Positions 32,981 through 41,504 of a stretch of DNA of 64,000 nt are shown in pieces. Both the position numbers and the translations under genes were made by a program. The notes beneath the pieces are model-generated. The model did not search any database. It saw only the letters and a program-made list of their open reading frames with translations, and was not told where the DNA came from. The DNA is from Gordonia jacobaea. GTDB taxonomy: Bacteria > Actinomycetota > Actinomycetes > Mycobacteriales > Mycobacteriaceae. The DNA lies in NCBI RefSeq assembly GCF_001186365.1, contig NZ_LDTZ01000016.1, forward strand, positions 1-64,000, read 5' to 3'. Every line of letters starts with the position of its first letter. Position 1 is the first letter of the stretch.

Positions 32981-34372
32981 AGCTCGCGGATCGCGCAATA
33001 CCTGAGATTGCTCGCCGAGCGTGAGCAGCCGGGATCGCGACTGCCGTCGACGCGTGCGCTGGCCAAGCAGTTCGGGGCCGGTCCGGTTACGGTCCAGCGT
33101 GCTCTCGCGGCGCTCGTTGCCGACGGCATCGTCGAAACGCGTTCTGGTGAGGGAACATTCGTCGCTTCTCGACGTTCCGCCCTGAGGCGCGACATTGGGT
33201 GGCAAACCGCAGCGCTCGGGCCGGAACGTTCCGGAATCCCCGCAACAGGGTCGACGCTGCGGATGGTCCCGCACGACACCATCGCCATGCACGGCGGCTA
33301 CCCCGACGACGAGCTGCTACCGCAGGAACCTGTCGCGGCAGCGGTGCGTCGTGTGTCGCGAAGGGCTGAGGCATTCACGCGACCGCCTGTCGCGGGCGTT
33401 CCGGAGTTGCGTCGCTGGTTCGTGAGCGAGCTTGCCGGGGTCGAGGGCGGTGCCGGCGGTTGGCGTGACTCCGACGTCGTGATCACTTCGGGCGGGCAGG
33501 CCGCGCTCGCCGCGACGATGCGGGCGATCGCCGCTCCAGGTGAGGCGATCGTGATGGAGTCGCCGACGTACTGGGGTGCGATCGCCGCGGCACGCCAGGC
33601 CGGTCTGGTGATCGTTCCCGTCGCGCGCACCGGGGGCGCACCGAGCGCCGTCGACCTCGACACCGCGTTCGCGACGTCGGGTGCGCGCGTCTTCTACGCC
33701 CAGCCCAACTACGCCAACCCGACCGGCGAGCAGTGGTCGGCGCAGCAGCGGGCCGAGGTGCTCGACGTCGTGGCCGCGCATCGGGCCTTCGTCGTCGAGG
33801 ACGACTGGGCCCACGACTTCGGTATCGACACCGTGCCGCGAACACTCGTCTCCGCGGACGAGAACGGGCACGTCATCTACCTCAGGTCGTTGACGAAGAG
33901 CATGTCGTCGTCGATCAGGGTCGCCGCGGTGATGGCGCGCGGCCCGGTGCGGCAGCGCATCGAGAGTGCGCTGGCGCTCTCCGACCTGTATGTGTCGCCG
34001 ATCCTGCAGCTCGCCGCGCTCGACGTCGTGACCAGGCCCGCATGGCGCACATCGTTGCAGCGGCTGCGACGCGGACTCGGCGGGCGTCGCGACGCTTTGC
34101 TCGACGCGCTGCGCGCCGAACCGTCGTTGACGGCCACGACACCGCCGGGCGGTTTGCACCTGTGGGTTCGGCTGCCCGACGTCGGCGCTGGGGACGTGCC
34201 CACCGACCCGGACGTCGTCGCCGCGCGGGCGTTGGCGCGTGGGCTGTCGGTGGTGGCCGGCCGCGAGTGGTTCCCGGCCGAGCCGACCGGGCCGTACGTG
34301 CGCCTCAGCTACGCCGCCGCGGGACCCGACCGCTACGCCGAGGCCGTCGAGATCCTCGCGGGGTCGTGTTAG
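32966..34372 (+). CDS. MocR-family regulator (GntR winged helix + PLP aminotransferase fold)
   Basis: The 468-residue protein has an N-terminal GntR winged helix (about residues 5-75; SRLPSTRALAKQFGAGPVTV, then RSGEGTFVA) fused to a fold-type-I aminotransferase domain (about 100-465). The PLP lysine is likely in YLRSLTKSMSSSIRV, and NYANPTGEQW matches the substrate loop. Such regulators sense PLP or amino compounds and often control the divergent gene, here the EamA exporter and lipid kinase. ATG 32966 puts the helix-turn-helix at the usual place; a 156-codon upstream frame extension is antisense to EamA and rejected. Confidence 0.88.
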   Translation: MFDDSSSRIAQYLRLLAEREQPGSRLPSTRALAKQFGAGPVTVQRALAALVADGIVETRSGEGTFVASRRSALRRDIGWQTAALGPERSGIPATGSTLRMVPHDTIAMHGGYPDDELLPQEPVAAAVRRVSRRAEAFTRPPVAGVPELRRWFVSELAGVEGGAGGWRDSDVVITSGGQAALAATMRAIAAPGEAIVMESPTYWGAIAAARQAGLVIVPVARTGGAPSAVDLDTAFATSGARVFYAQPNYANPTGEQWSAQQRAEVLDVVAAHRAFVVEDDWAHDFGIDTVPRTLVSADENGHVIYLRSLTKSMSSSIRVAAVMARGPVRQRIESALALSDLYVSPILQLAALDVVTRPAWRTSLQRLRRGLGGRRDALLDALRAEPSLTATTPPGGLHLWVRLPDVGAGDVPTDPDVVAARALARGLSVVAGREWFPAEPTGPYVRLSYAAAGPDRYAEAVEILAGSC

Positions 34373-34402
34373 GTGCGTCGAGCTGTAGGGCGGCAGGGGT
34401 TG

Positions 34403-34443
34403 CGGTTGCCCAGACGTGCGGAATCCGAGCGTCTGGGCAACCG
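34403..34443. repeat. Hairpin copy 1 (left flank of DUF559 gene)
   Basis: A 14-bp stem CGGTTGCCCAGACG / CGTCTGGGCAACCG surrounds a 13-base loop (TGCGGAATCCGAG). It is 30 bases after the MocR stop and 23 bases from the 3' end of the interrupted DUF559 gene, so it might also terminate MocR transcription, but there is no T-run. It is nearly identical to the hairpin at 35407-35453. Confidence 0.75.
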
Positions 34444-34465
34444 GAAGTAGGCGGGGGCGTTGCCG

Positions 34466-35365
34466 CTAGGCAGCCGCTGCGGCGAGGGCGTCGAGAACCT
34501 GGCGGGCCGTGGCGTCGGGGCGTCGAGTGATGTCGTCCCAGGTGAAGTTCAACATTCGCCAGCCGTCGGCGAGTAGGGCGTTGCGCTTGGTCCGGTCGCG
34601 TTGGAAGGTCTTGGCGTCGCGGTGGAACGCGAAGCCGTCGATCTCGACGATGAGTCGCGCGTCGCGGAACACGAAGTCGAGCAGGTACCCGAGGACCTCT
34701 GTGTTGGCCGTCCACCCGGTGATGCCGTGTGCGTCGAACAGTGCGGTCGTGGTGCGTTCGGCCTCGGATCTGGCACCGGACCGCAGTGCGTCGAAGAGTC
34801 GTCGGGCCTCGGGTGCCCCACGACGACGCGGGTAGCGGCGTAGCGCGTCGTCGAGTTCGGTGATGGTGACGCGGTGGGTGAGGAGTGCGTTGTCGACGGT
34901 CGAGGTGTCGCCGGCGGCGACGACGTCGAGCAGGGTGGTTGCCACCGACGCCACGCGCAGCCCGTCGACCACGACGACGTCTGGTTCGTGCAGACGGCGA
35001 TGTGTGACCTCCACGCCCGACTACGCACCGGCGTGGCGGCCCTTGACCTGGGTGGCGACACTGATCTTCGACGGAAAAGCACTGGTCAGGCCGTGCCACC
35101 ATGCGGCCGACGACCCGACGAGCACCGCGGATTTGCCGACGGATGCGACCGCGATCCGGACTCGGACTCGCGATGTGCGCGGATGGTCGACGGCGCGGAA
35201 GGTGGCCTCCGCCTCGCGCACCCACGTGCCCGCGGAGAGTCGACGCTGCACGGCGTGCCTGCTGACGCCGAGCGCTCGAGCCTGTGCGAGAGTGATGACG
35301 CCGTCGTGCGTCGACAGGTGCTGCGCGAGCGTGGTCATGCGATATCGGACGTGGTGAGTCGTCAT
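34466..35365 (-). pseudogene. AbiEi-antitoxin-like / DUF559 protein interrupted by an amber codon
   Basis: The 300-codon frame is broken only by one TAG at 35021-35023. Before it (35365 to 35024) lies an AbiEi-type winged-helix segment (ITLAQARALGVSRHAVQRRL, residues about 24-43). After it, in the same frame, continues SGVEVTHRRLHEPDVVVVDG and a DUF559 domain with the PD-(D/E)XK-like DFVFRDARLIVEIDGFAFH and TWDDITRRPDATARQ. The parts fit together as a complete member of the family, which is common in actinobacteria. Either a nonsense mutation, a sequencing error or readthrough applies. A GTG at 35014 could re-initiate the C-terminal half. It is flanked by two near-identical hairpins. Confidence 0.75.
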
Positions 35366-35406
35366 GAGGTTCCATGTCCGAAGGTTCCTGCCCGGGCGCC
35401 GAAAAC

Positions 35407-35453
35407 TTGCGGTTGCCCAGACGCGCGGAATCCGAGCGTCTGGGCAACCGCAA
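35407..35453. repeat. Hairpin copy 2 (right flank of DUF559 gene)
   Basis: A perfect 17-bp stem TTGCGGTTGCCCAGACG / CGTCTGGGCAACCGCAA surrounds a 13-base loop (CGCGGAATCCGAG), only one base different from the left-flank loop. It lies upstream of the DUF559 start, where a terminator for that gene makes no sense. The two hairpins delimit a segment of about 1 kb. Confidence 0.8.
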
Positions 35454-35686
35454 AAATTCGCGGATCGACGCAGGTCGGGATGGATCGGTACAGGAAGTGT
35501 TTTGGGTTAAGCGGGGCGGGTGTTCTACACTGAAGTGTCAGGTTTACCCTTGACTTGCGCGCCGCCCATAGGGTGGCGCGTTGGTTTTGTCGGCGACGGC
35601 CCATCGATTTCGGATCGGTAGGCTGGTTCCGGCAGGTCGACCATGACCGGCGACTGCAGAACTCGCAAGAGTCGACGCAGTCGCAA

Positions 35687-35759
<73 letters not shown>

Positions 35760-35797
35760 CCCTGGAGAGGGCACACGTTGACGAGAGGACCTCGAAG

Positions 35798-36274
35798 GTG
35801 AGCAAGCGAGATCGAGCGGCCCGCGCCAAAAACGACGGGCAGTCCAACGCCGCCGATTCGGCAGCGGAGGAGCTCGAGACCCGCGACGACGCCGTCGAGG
35901 ACGCGGATGCCGCAACCTCGGATGCGTCGTCGGACGATCTTCGTCCGAAGGGCAAGCGTTCGGGACGCGGTCGTCGCTCGTCGGCGAGTGCCGTCGACAC
36001 GACAGATGGTGATGCGGATTCCGAAGGTGGATCCGCGGTCGCCGTCAAGGAACGCAAGGTAAAGAAGGCGTCCGAGCAGAGCAGCAATCCGTTTGTGCGG
36101 ATCTGGGTGTTCATGCAGCAGGTCGTCTCGGAGATGAAGAAGGTCATCTGGCCTACGCGGCGCGAGACGATCACGTACACGATCATCGTGCTCGTGTTCG
36201 TGGTGGTGATGACCGCGTTCATCTTCGGGATCGACATCGGCTTCGCCAAGCTAGTTCTCTGGATCCTCGGCTGA
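35798..36274 (+). CDS. secE: Preprotein translocase subunit SecE
   Basis: The 158-residue SecE has one C-terminal membrane helix (about residues 127-150) preceded by the conserved amphipathic FMQQVVSEMKKVIWPTRRET. The first roughly 95 residues are an acidic/basic low-complexity extension (DDAVEDADAATSDASSDD and a KGKRSGRGRRSS patch), much longer than the E. coli core and common in actinobacteria. GTG 35798 is used. It is part of the Sec channel and lies 38 bases after tRNA-Trp. Confidence 0.93.
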   Translation: MSKRDRAARAKNDGQSNAADSAAEELETRDDAVEDADAATSDASSDDLRPKGKRSGRGRRSSASAVDTTDGDADSEGGSAVAVKERKVKKASEQSSNPFVRIWVFMQQVVSEMKKVIWPTRRETITYTIIVLVFVVVMTAFIFGIDIGFAKLVLWILG

Positions 36275-36276
36275 TT

Positions 36277-36298
36277 CGGGCTCACTCAGGTGAGCCCG
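36277..36298 (+). other. Hairpin between secE and nusG
   Basis: A 9-bp perfect stem CGGGCTCAC / GTGAGCCCG with TCAG tetraloop lies immediately after the secE stop. No T-run follows, so it is more likely an RNA stability or processing element than a terminator. Confidence 0.5.
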
Positions 36299-36356
36299 CT
36301 CCCGACCGGGTCATCCGACGGACGACCAACTTCATGAAAGAGGAGCGTGGGCTGCA

Positions 36357-37205
36357 GTGAGCACCCCGGATAACGAGTTCGACCCGACCGACGCGGTCGA
36401 GACCGACGTCACCGACGCCGGGAGCGAAGCGACCGTGGACGAGACCGACGATCCGGGCACCGAGGCGCAGGTCGAGGCCGCACAGGACGACGCCGCTGCC
36501 GTCGACGGTGGCGAAGAGGCCGTCGAGCAGGCAGAAGCTGCCGAGGACGCCGCGGTTGATGCCGACGCTGTCGAAGCCGAGGAAGAGGTCGACCCCGCCG
36601 AGGAACTGCGCAAGCAACTGCGTCGCGCACCCGGCGAGTGGTACGTCATCCACAGCTATGCCGGTTACGAGAACAAGGTCAAGACCAACCTCGAGACCCG
36701 TGTGCAGAACCTCGACGTCGGCGATTACATCTTCCAGGTCGAGGTCCCGACCGAAGAGGTCACCGAGATCAAGAACGGCCAGCAGAAGAAGGTCAACCGC
36801 AAGGTGCTGCCCGGCTACATCCTGGTGCGCATGGACCTCAACGACGAGTCGTGGGGCGCGGTGCGCAACACCCCGGGTGTCACGGGCTTCGTCGGAATGA
36901 CCAGCAAGCCGTCGCCGTTGAGTCTCAACGAAGTGCTGCAGTTCCTGCTGCCGCGCACTCCCGCGAAGAAGGCCACGGCCAAGGGCGCCGAGAGTGTCGA
37001 GCAGGCCGCAGCGGCCGCAACGGCGGTTGTCGAGGTCGACTTCGAGGTCGGCGAGTCGGTCACCGTCATGGACGGCCCGTTCGCGACGCTTCCCGCGTCG
37101 ATCAGCGAGGTCAACGCCGAGCAGCGCAAGGTCAAGGTGCTCGTGTCGATCTTCGGTCGCGAGACGCCCGTCGAACTCGGCTTCAACCAGGTCGAGAAGA
37201 TCTGA
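36357..37205 (+). CDS. nusG: Transcription termination/antitermination protein NusG
   Basis: The 282-residue protein has an acidic Ala/Glu/Asp-rich N-terminal extension of about 85 residues, then the NGN domain ([52 protein letters not shown]) and the C-terminal KOW domain ([20 protein letters not shown]). It binds RNA polymerase and couples it to Rho or ribosomes. GTG 36357. The stop codon is inside a perfect 20-base tandem duplication (37193-37232). Confidence 0.95.
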   Translation: MSTPDNEFDPTDAVETDVTDAGSEATVDETDDPGTEAQVEAAQDDAAAVDGGEEAVEQAEAAEDAAVDADAVEAEEEVDPAEELRKQLRRAPGEWYVIHSYAGYENKVKTNLETRVQNLDVGDYIFQVEVPTEEVTEIKNGQQKKVNRKVLPGYILVRMDLNDESWGAVRNTPGVTGFVGMTSKPSPLSLNEVLQFLLPRTPAKKATAKGAESVEQAAAAATAVVEVDFEVGESVTVMDGPFATLPASISEVNAEQRKVKVLVSIFGRETPVELGFNQVEKI

Positions 37206-37232
37206 TACCTGCCGAGAAGATCTGATACCTGC
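37193..37232 (+). repeat. Perfect 20-base tandem duplication over the nusG stop
   Basis: CGAGAAGATCTGATACCTGC occurs twice without spacing (37193-37212, 37213-37232). The first copy encodes the last NusG residues and stop; the second lies in the untranslated gap before rplK. This looks like a recent replication slippage event. Confidence 0.9.
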
Positions 37233-37306
37233 TCCGTACGGAGCAACACACAAGCTTCCACGCCTCCAGCGGACGTGGATCTGCAAGAAACAAACAAGGA
37301 ACAAGG

Positions 37307-37738
37307 ATGCCTCCCAAGAAGAAGAAGCTCGCCGGGATCATCAAGCTCCAGATCCAGGCAGGCCAGGCAAACCCGGCCCCGCCAGTGGGTCCGGCGCTCG
37401 GTCAGCACGGCGTGAACATCATGGAATTCTGCAAGGCGTACAACGCGGCGACCGAGTCGCAGCGTGGCAACGTCGTGCCGGTTGAGATCTTCGTGTACGA
37501 AGATCGCTCGTTCGACTTCAAGCTCAAGACCCCGCCTGCGGCCAAGCTGCTGCTCAAGGCCGCCGGTCTGCAGAAGGGTTCGGGCGAGCCGCACACCAAG
37601 AAGGTCGGCAAGGTCTCGATGGACCAGGTCCGCGAGATTGCCAAGACCAAGGCCGAAGACCTCAACGCCACCGACATCGACCAGGCCGCGAAGATCATCG
37701 CCGGTACTGCGCGATCGATGGGTATCACCGTCGAGTGA
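37307..37738 (+). CDS. rplK: 50S ribosomal protein L11
   Basis: The 143-residue L11 begins [20 protein letters not shown], with the conserved [20 protein letters not shown] and the C-terminal rRNA-binding [20 protein letters not shown]. It binds the GTPase centre of 23S rRNA. ATG 37307 follows an AAGGAACAAGG stretch (37294-37304) as ribosome binding site. It forms the L11 operon with rplA. Confidence 0.97.
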   Translation: MPPKKKKLAGIIKLQIQAGQANPAPPVGPALGQHGVNIMEFCKAYNAATESQRGNVVPVEIFVYEDRSFDFKLKTPPAAKLLLKAAGLQKGSGEPHTKKVGKVSMDQVREIAKTKAEDLNATDIDQAAKIIAGTARSMGITVE

Positions 37739-37853
37739 GCTTGCGAACTCGCGCAAGTTTGACCGTCGAAGGCTAGAAAGCCGCTGAGTGGGAGGGCCGG
37801 CTCGGCCCACACACCACCAACCCGAATCATCAATACGGAGAAAGAACAGAGCA

Positions 37854-38570
37854 ATGAGCAAGAGCAGCAAGGCCTACAAGGCCGCGGCCGAAAAGGTCGA
37901 CAAGGACAAGCTCTACAGCCCGCTGGAGGCTGCTGAGCTGGCGAAGGAAACGTCGTCGAAGAACACCGATTCGACCGTCGAGGTCGCAATCCGGCTGGGC
38001 GTCGACCCGCGTAAGGCAGACCAGATGGTTCGAGGCACCGTCAACCTGCCTCACGGCACGGGTAAGACCGCCCGCGTGATCGTGTTCGCCGCAGGCGACA
38101 AGGCCGCCGAGGCCGTGGCAGCCGGTGCCGACGAGGTCGGCGCCGAGGACCTGATCGAGAAGATCCAGGGCGGCTGGCTCGACTTCGACGCCGCGATCGC
38201 CACCCCTGATCAGATGGCCAAGGTCGGCCGTATCGCGCGTGTCCTCGGACCGCGCGGCCTGATGCCGAACCCCAAGACCGGCACGGTCACCACCGACGTG
38301 ACCAAGGCAATCAACGACATCAAGGGCGGCAAGATCAACTTCCGCGTCGACAAGGCAGCCAACCTGCACTTCGTCATCGGCAAGGCATCGTTCGAGCCGA
38401 GCGCGCTCGCCGAGAACTACGGCGCTGCGTACGACGAGATCATGCGTGCGAAGCCGTCGGCCGCGAAGGGCCGCTACATCAAGAAGGTGACCGTCTCGAC
38501 GACGACGGGCCCGGGCATCCCGGTCGACCCGGCCGTGACGCGCAACTTCACCGAGGCTCCTCAGGACTGA
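37854..38570 (+). CDS. rplA: 50S ribosomal protein L1
   Basis: The 238-residue L1 shows the family signatures [20 protein letters not shown], the [18 protein letters not shown] block and [17 protein letters not shown]. It forms the L1 stalk, and in many bacteria it represses translation of its own operon through an L1-binding site in the mRNA. ATG 37854 lies 13 bases after GGAGAAAG (37834-37841); an upstream in-frame ATG is rejected. A strong terminator follows at 38601. Confidence 0.97.
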   Translation: MSKSSKAYKAAAEKVDKDKLYSPLEAAELAKETSSKNTDSTVEVAIRLGVDPRKADQMVRGTVNLPHGTGKTARVIVFAAGDKAAEAVAAGADEVGAEDLIEKIQGGWLDFDAAIATPDQMAKVGRIARVLGPRGLMPNPKTGTVTTDVTKAINDIKGGKINFRVDKAANLHFVIGKASFEPSALAENYGAAYDEIMRAKPSAAKGRYIKKVTVSTTTGPGIPVDPAVTRNFTEAPQD

Positions 38571-38600
38571 GAGCGTCATCTGTTGTAGCGCAACAGTTTC

Positions 38601-38635
38601 GAAGCCCCCGAACGCCAGTGGCGTTCGGGGGCTTC
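38601..38635 (+). terminator. Rho-independent-like terminator after rplA
   Basis: A 15-bp perfect stem GAAGCCCCCGAACGC / GCGTTCGGGGGCTTC with CAGTG loop starts 30 bases after the rplA stop. The T-run is poor (TGCGTTGGG), usual for high-GC actinobacteria. It can also end transcription of the convergent hydrolase gene. Confidence 0.85.
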
Positions 38636-38665
38636 TGCGTTGGGACCTATCCGACGACGAGCTGC

Positions 38666-39598
38666 CTATCCGACGACGCGCTCGGCGAAGGCGATGATCT
38701 CGTCGGCGACCTCGTCGCGGATCGGTGGTTCGTTGTGTACCTCGTGCCGGTAGCCGGTGTAAATGCGGGTGCGCACGTCGGCGTGTCCGCTCGCGGCGAG
38801 CCGATTGCCGACGTGATAAGCGCCCTCGCCGAAGTTGGCGACCGGGTCGGCGTCGCCGGCAAGGATGAGGATGGGCAGGTCGGAGCGGACTGTCGGATAC
38901 CAGGTGTCGGCGTTGACGGCGTCGTAGAGATCGACGAATCCGCGGATGAATCGCACGGACATGGGTGCGCCGAAGTTGTTGAACGGATCGCGGGCGTGGT
39001 CGCGGACGACCCCGGGATCGCGAGCCACCCACGCAGTGGGGAAGGCGTCGGAGCCGAAGCGCGCGGTGAATCCCTCGAACATCTGGCCCGCGTACGTCTC
39101 CGTCGCTGTCGACGTCGGGTCGGACTCCGCGGCGAGTGCGTCGCGGTCGAGGACGTCGTCGATGCCGTGGATCTGGGCGGCGATGCCGCAGAGGATGAGG
39201 CCCTTGAGCCAGTCGCTGTCGTCGGACACGAGACCTCGCGCGATCATCGAACCCCACGAGTGCCCGAAGACGACGTAGGGCAGGTTGGGGTAGAGCTCAC
39301 GCACCTTGTCGCGCAGGGTGCGTTCGTCAGCCACCACGACCTTGTCGGCGTCGTCTCCGGCGTCGGCCCAGACTCCCGAGGTCATGGCCGTCTTGCCGTG
39401 TCCGGCGTGGTCGTCGGCGACGACGACGAACCCGGCGTCGAGCAGCTTGGTGATGAGCCGTAGGTAGCGGCGCGAGTGCTCACCTAGTCCGTGGACGATG
39501 TGGATGATGCCTCGTGTCTTGGTCGCGGGTTCGTAGACCCAACCGAAGATGGTGTCGCGACCGTTGGCCGACGTGAACTCGATTTCGTGAAGTGACAA
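38666..39598 (-). CDS. Monoacylglycerol-lipase-like alpha/beta hydrolase
   Basis: The 310-residue serine hydrolase has HGLGEHSRRYLRLITKLLDA (the HGxGEH motif of monoglyceride lipases), DHAGHGKT, the nucleophile elbow GHSWGS, the acid in LAGDADPVANFG and the His in GYRHEVHNEP. No signal peptide is seen, so it is cytoplasmic or membrane-associated. It probably releases fatty acids from monoacylglycerols or related esters. ATG 39598. Confidence 0.85.
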   Translation of the reverse strand: MSLHEIEFTSANGRDTIFGWVYEPATKTRGIIHIVHGLGEHSRRYLRLITKLLDAGFVVVADDHAGHGKTAMTSGVWADAGDDADKVVVADERTLRDKVRELYPNLPYVVFGHSWGSMIARGLVSDDSDWLKGLILCGIAAQIHGIDDVLDRDALAAESDPTSTATETYAGQMFEGFTARFGSDAFPTAWVARDPGVVRDHARDPFNNFGAPMSVRFIRGFVDLYDAVNADTWYPTVRSDLPILILAGDADPVANFGEGAYHVGNRLAASGHADVRTRIYTGYRHEVHNEPPIRDEVADEIIAFAERVVG

Positions 39599-39668
39599 CG
39601 CTGTCCTCTTCCGACGGGCCGCGTGCGCGGCGTGACTGTGCCACGTTCGAGGCTAATCACGCACCGCC

Positions 39669-41240
39669 TCAGGCGTCGACGGGCGCGGCGTCGACCTGCT
39701 TGATCGGTCCGGTGAACCACTTCTTCACCGACAGGTGCCAGTAGCCGTAGAGCAGGATCAGTGCGCCGCCGACGAGCAGCGGGGTGTAGTTGACGTACTT
39801 CCACTCGAAGCTCGCGTCCCACGGCATGCCGCCGAGCGAGGTGGGGAACATGGCGACGAGCGAGGTCAGCGCGATCTCGATGAGAGCGATCGGTGCGATC
39901 CACTTGTACTTGGAGCCGAGCGTCCACGAGCCGGCCTCGAACGAGTCTCCCGCCTTCCAGCGGAAGTAGATCGGGACCGCGAAGCACAGGTACAACCCGA
40001 CGACGCCGATCGAGACAACCGCGTAGAAGGCGACGGGTACGGGTGCGCCGTTGATGTCGACCGGCACCAGTGCGGGCAGCGTGATGATCGCGGCGATGAC
40101 AGCTGTCACGACAACAGCGTTGGCGGGCATGCCATTCGAGCGGACCTTGGACCAGAGCTTGTGGCCGGGCACGGCGCCGTCGCGGCTGAACGCGAACATC
40201 ATTCGCGACGCACTCGTCTGGCACGCGGCGGTACAGAAGAGCTGGCCCGCAGTGGAGATGATCAGGACGACGCCCGCCCATTTCGAGGTGAGTGCCTGGG
40301 TGAAGATCGTCGCGACGGCGCCGCCACCCTTGGAGACACCGTCTGCGTCTTGGACGGCGAACAGGAAGCTGAGCAGCAAGATCCACCCACCGACGGCCGA
40401 GTAGGCGATGGAACGCCAAATGCCCTGTGCCGCAGCGTTGGCCGCACCCTTGGTCTCCTCGGAGAGATGGGCGGAGGCGTCGTAGCCGGTGATCGTGTAC
40501 TGGGTGAGGATCGCCGAGATGGGCAGCACGAACAGGATGAAGCCGAAGCCCGACGTCTTGCCTTCGAAGATGCCGCTGTTGTTGACGGTCTTGGCGAAGA
40601 CGTCGGAGAAGGACGCGTGCTGATCAGGGAGCAGGAAGAGGATGAGAATGACTGCGGCAGCACCGAATACGTGCCACCAGACCGAGATGTTGTTGAGCAT
40701 CGAGAGTAGGTGACCGGAGAAGATGTTGATCAGGGCTGAGCACGCCAGGATGATCAGGAAGATGACGAACACTCGGGTCAGGCTGTAGCCGTCGAGCCAC
40801 GACTGGCTGAATGTGCCGATGGTGAGGTCGAGGAAGGTGGCTGCGCCATACGCGACCGAGGCAAGGATGGCGACGAGGCCGATGAGGTTGAGCCACCCGG
40901 TGTAGAAGCCGGCCTTGGCGCCGCCGAGTTTGGCTGCCCACCAATAGATTCCGCCCGACGTCGGGTATGCCGAGACGAGCTCGGCCATGCAGAATCCGAT
41001 CAGCAGGATGAAGATCGAGACGATCGGCCAGCCCCATGCGATCGCGGCCGGGCCGCCGTTGTTCCATCCGAGTCCGAACGACGTGAAGCAGCCCGAGAGG
41101 ATCGAGATGATCGAGAACGAGATCGCGAAGTTCGAGAAACCGGACCACGAGCGGTGAAGTTCCTGGGTGTAGCCGAGTCTCGCGAGGTGGGCCTCGTCGT
41201 CGGAAAGATCCTCGGCAAGGGTGTCATGGCCTTCAGGCAT
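39669..41240 (-). CDS. APC-superfamily amino-acid/polyamine permease
   Basis: The 523-residue protein has about 12 helices, with the APC signatures SGGIYWWAAKLGGAKAGF (helix 3 region), GYDASAHLSEETKGAANAAA and ASRMMFAFSRDGAVPGHKLW. This subgroup (ACT-like) carries amino acids, GABA or choline-like compounds by proton symport; the exact substrate is unclear. ATG 41240 has a strong GGGGGAGC ribosome-binding site. It is divergent from ldh; 41241-41504 holds both promoters with no further gene. Confidence 0.87.
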   Translation of the reverse strand: MPEGHDTLAEDLSDDEAHLARLGYTQELHRSWSGFSNFAISFSIISILSGCFTSFGLGWNNGGPAAIAWGWPIVSIFILLIGFCMAELVSAYPTSGGIYWWAAKLGGAKAGFYTGWLNLIGLVAILASVAYGAATFLDLTIGTFSQSWLDGYSLTRVFVIFLIILACSALINIFSGHLLSMLNNISVWWHVFGAAAVILILFLLPDQHASFSDVFAKTVNNSGIFEGKTSGFGFILFVLPISAILTQYTITGYDASAHLSEETKGAANAAAQGIWRSIAYSAVGGWILLLSFLFAVQDADGVSKGGGAVATIFTQALTSKWAGVVLIISTAGQLFCTAACQTSASRMMFAFSRDGAVPGHKLWSKVRSNGMPANAVVVTAVIAAIITLPALVPVDINGAPVPVAFYAVVSIGVVGLYLCFAVPIYFRWKAGDSFEAGSWTLGSKYKWIAPIALIEIALTSLVAMFPTSLGGMPWDASFEWKYVNYTPLLVGGALILLYGYWHLSVKKWFTGPIKQVDAAPVDA

Positions 41241-41504
41241 GGGTGAGCTCCCCCGGTAAGTGATGGTGCGACGCCACGTTGCGATGCGCAAGACCAGCAG
41301 AACATAAGCTCTCCGTGGCGATTTCGCATGCCAGAAACGGACATCGCGACGAATTCATGAGTGTGATGGTCATACCCGTCGTGAAACTGCGGTATGGACG
41401 GCGAGTGAAATGATCGGCGATCAGGCTGCGGGCGCGGCGTCTGCCGACGATAATCGGCACCAGGGGCAGGATTTCGGGGCAGCACGAGACACAGGCGGTT
41501 GAAC

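Noticed and set aside
34403..34443. Hairpin interpreted simply as the MocR terminator
   Set aside because: It may terminate, but a near-identical copy upstream of the DUF559 start and the lack of a T-run make a flanking-repeat reading at least as good.
37830..39257. Minus-strand open frame of 475 codons opposite rplA
   Set aside because: Antisense to ribosomal protein L1 and out of frame with the hydrolase gene at 38666; no family features.
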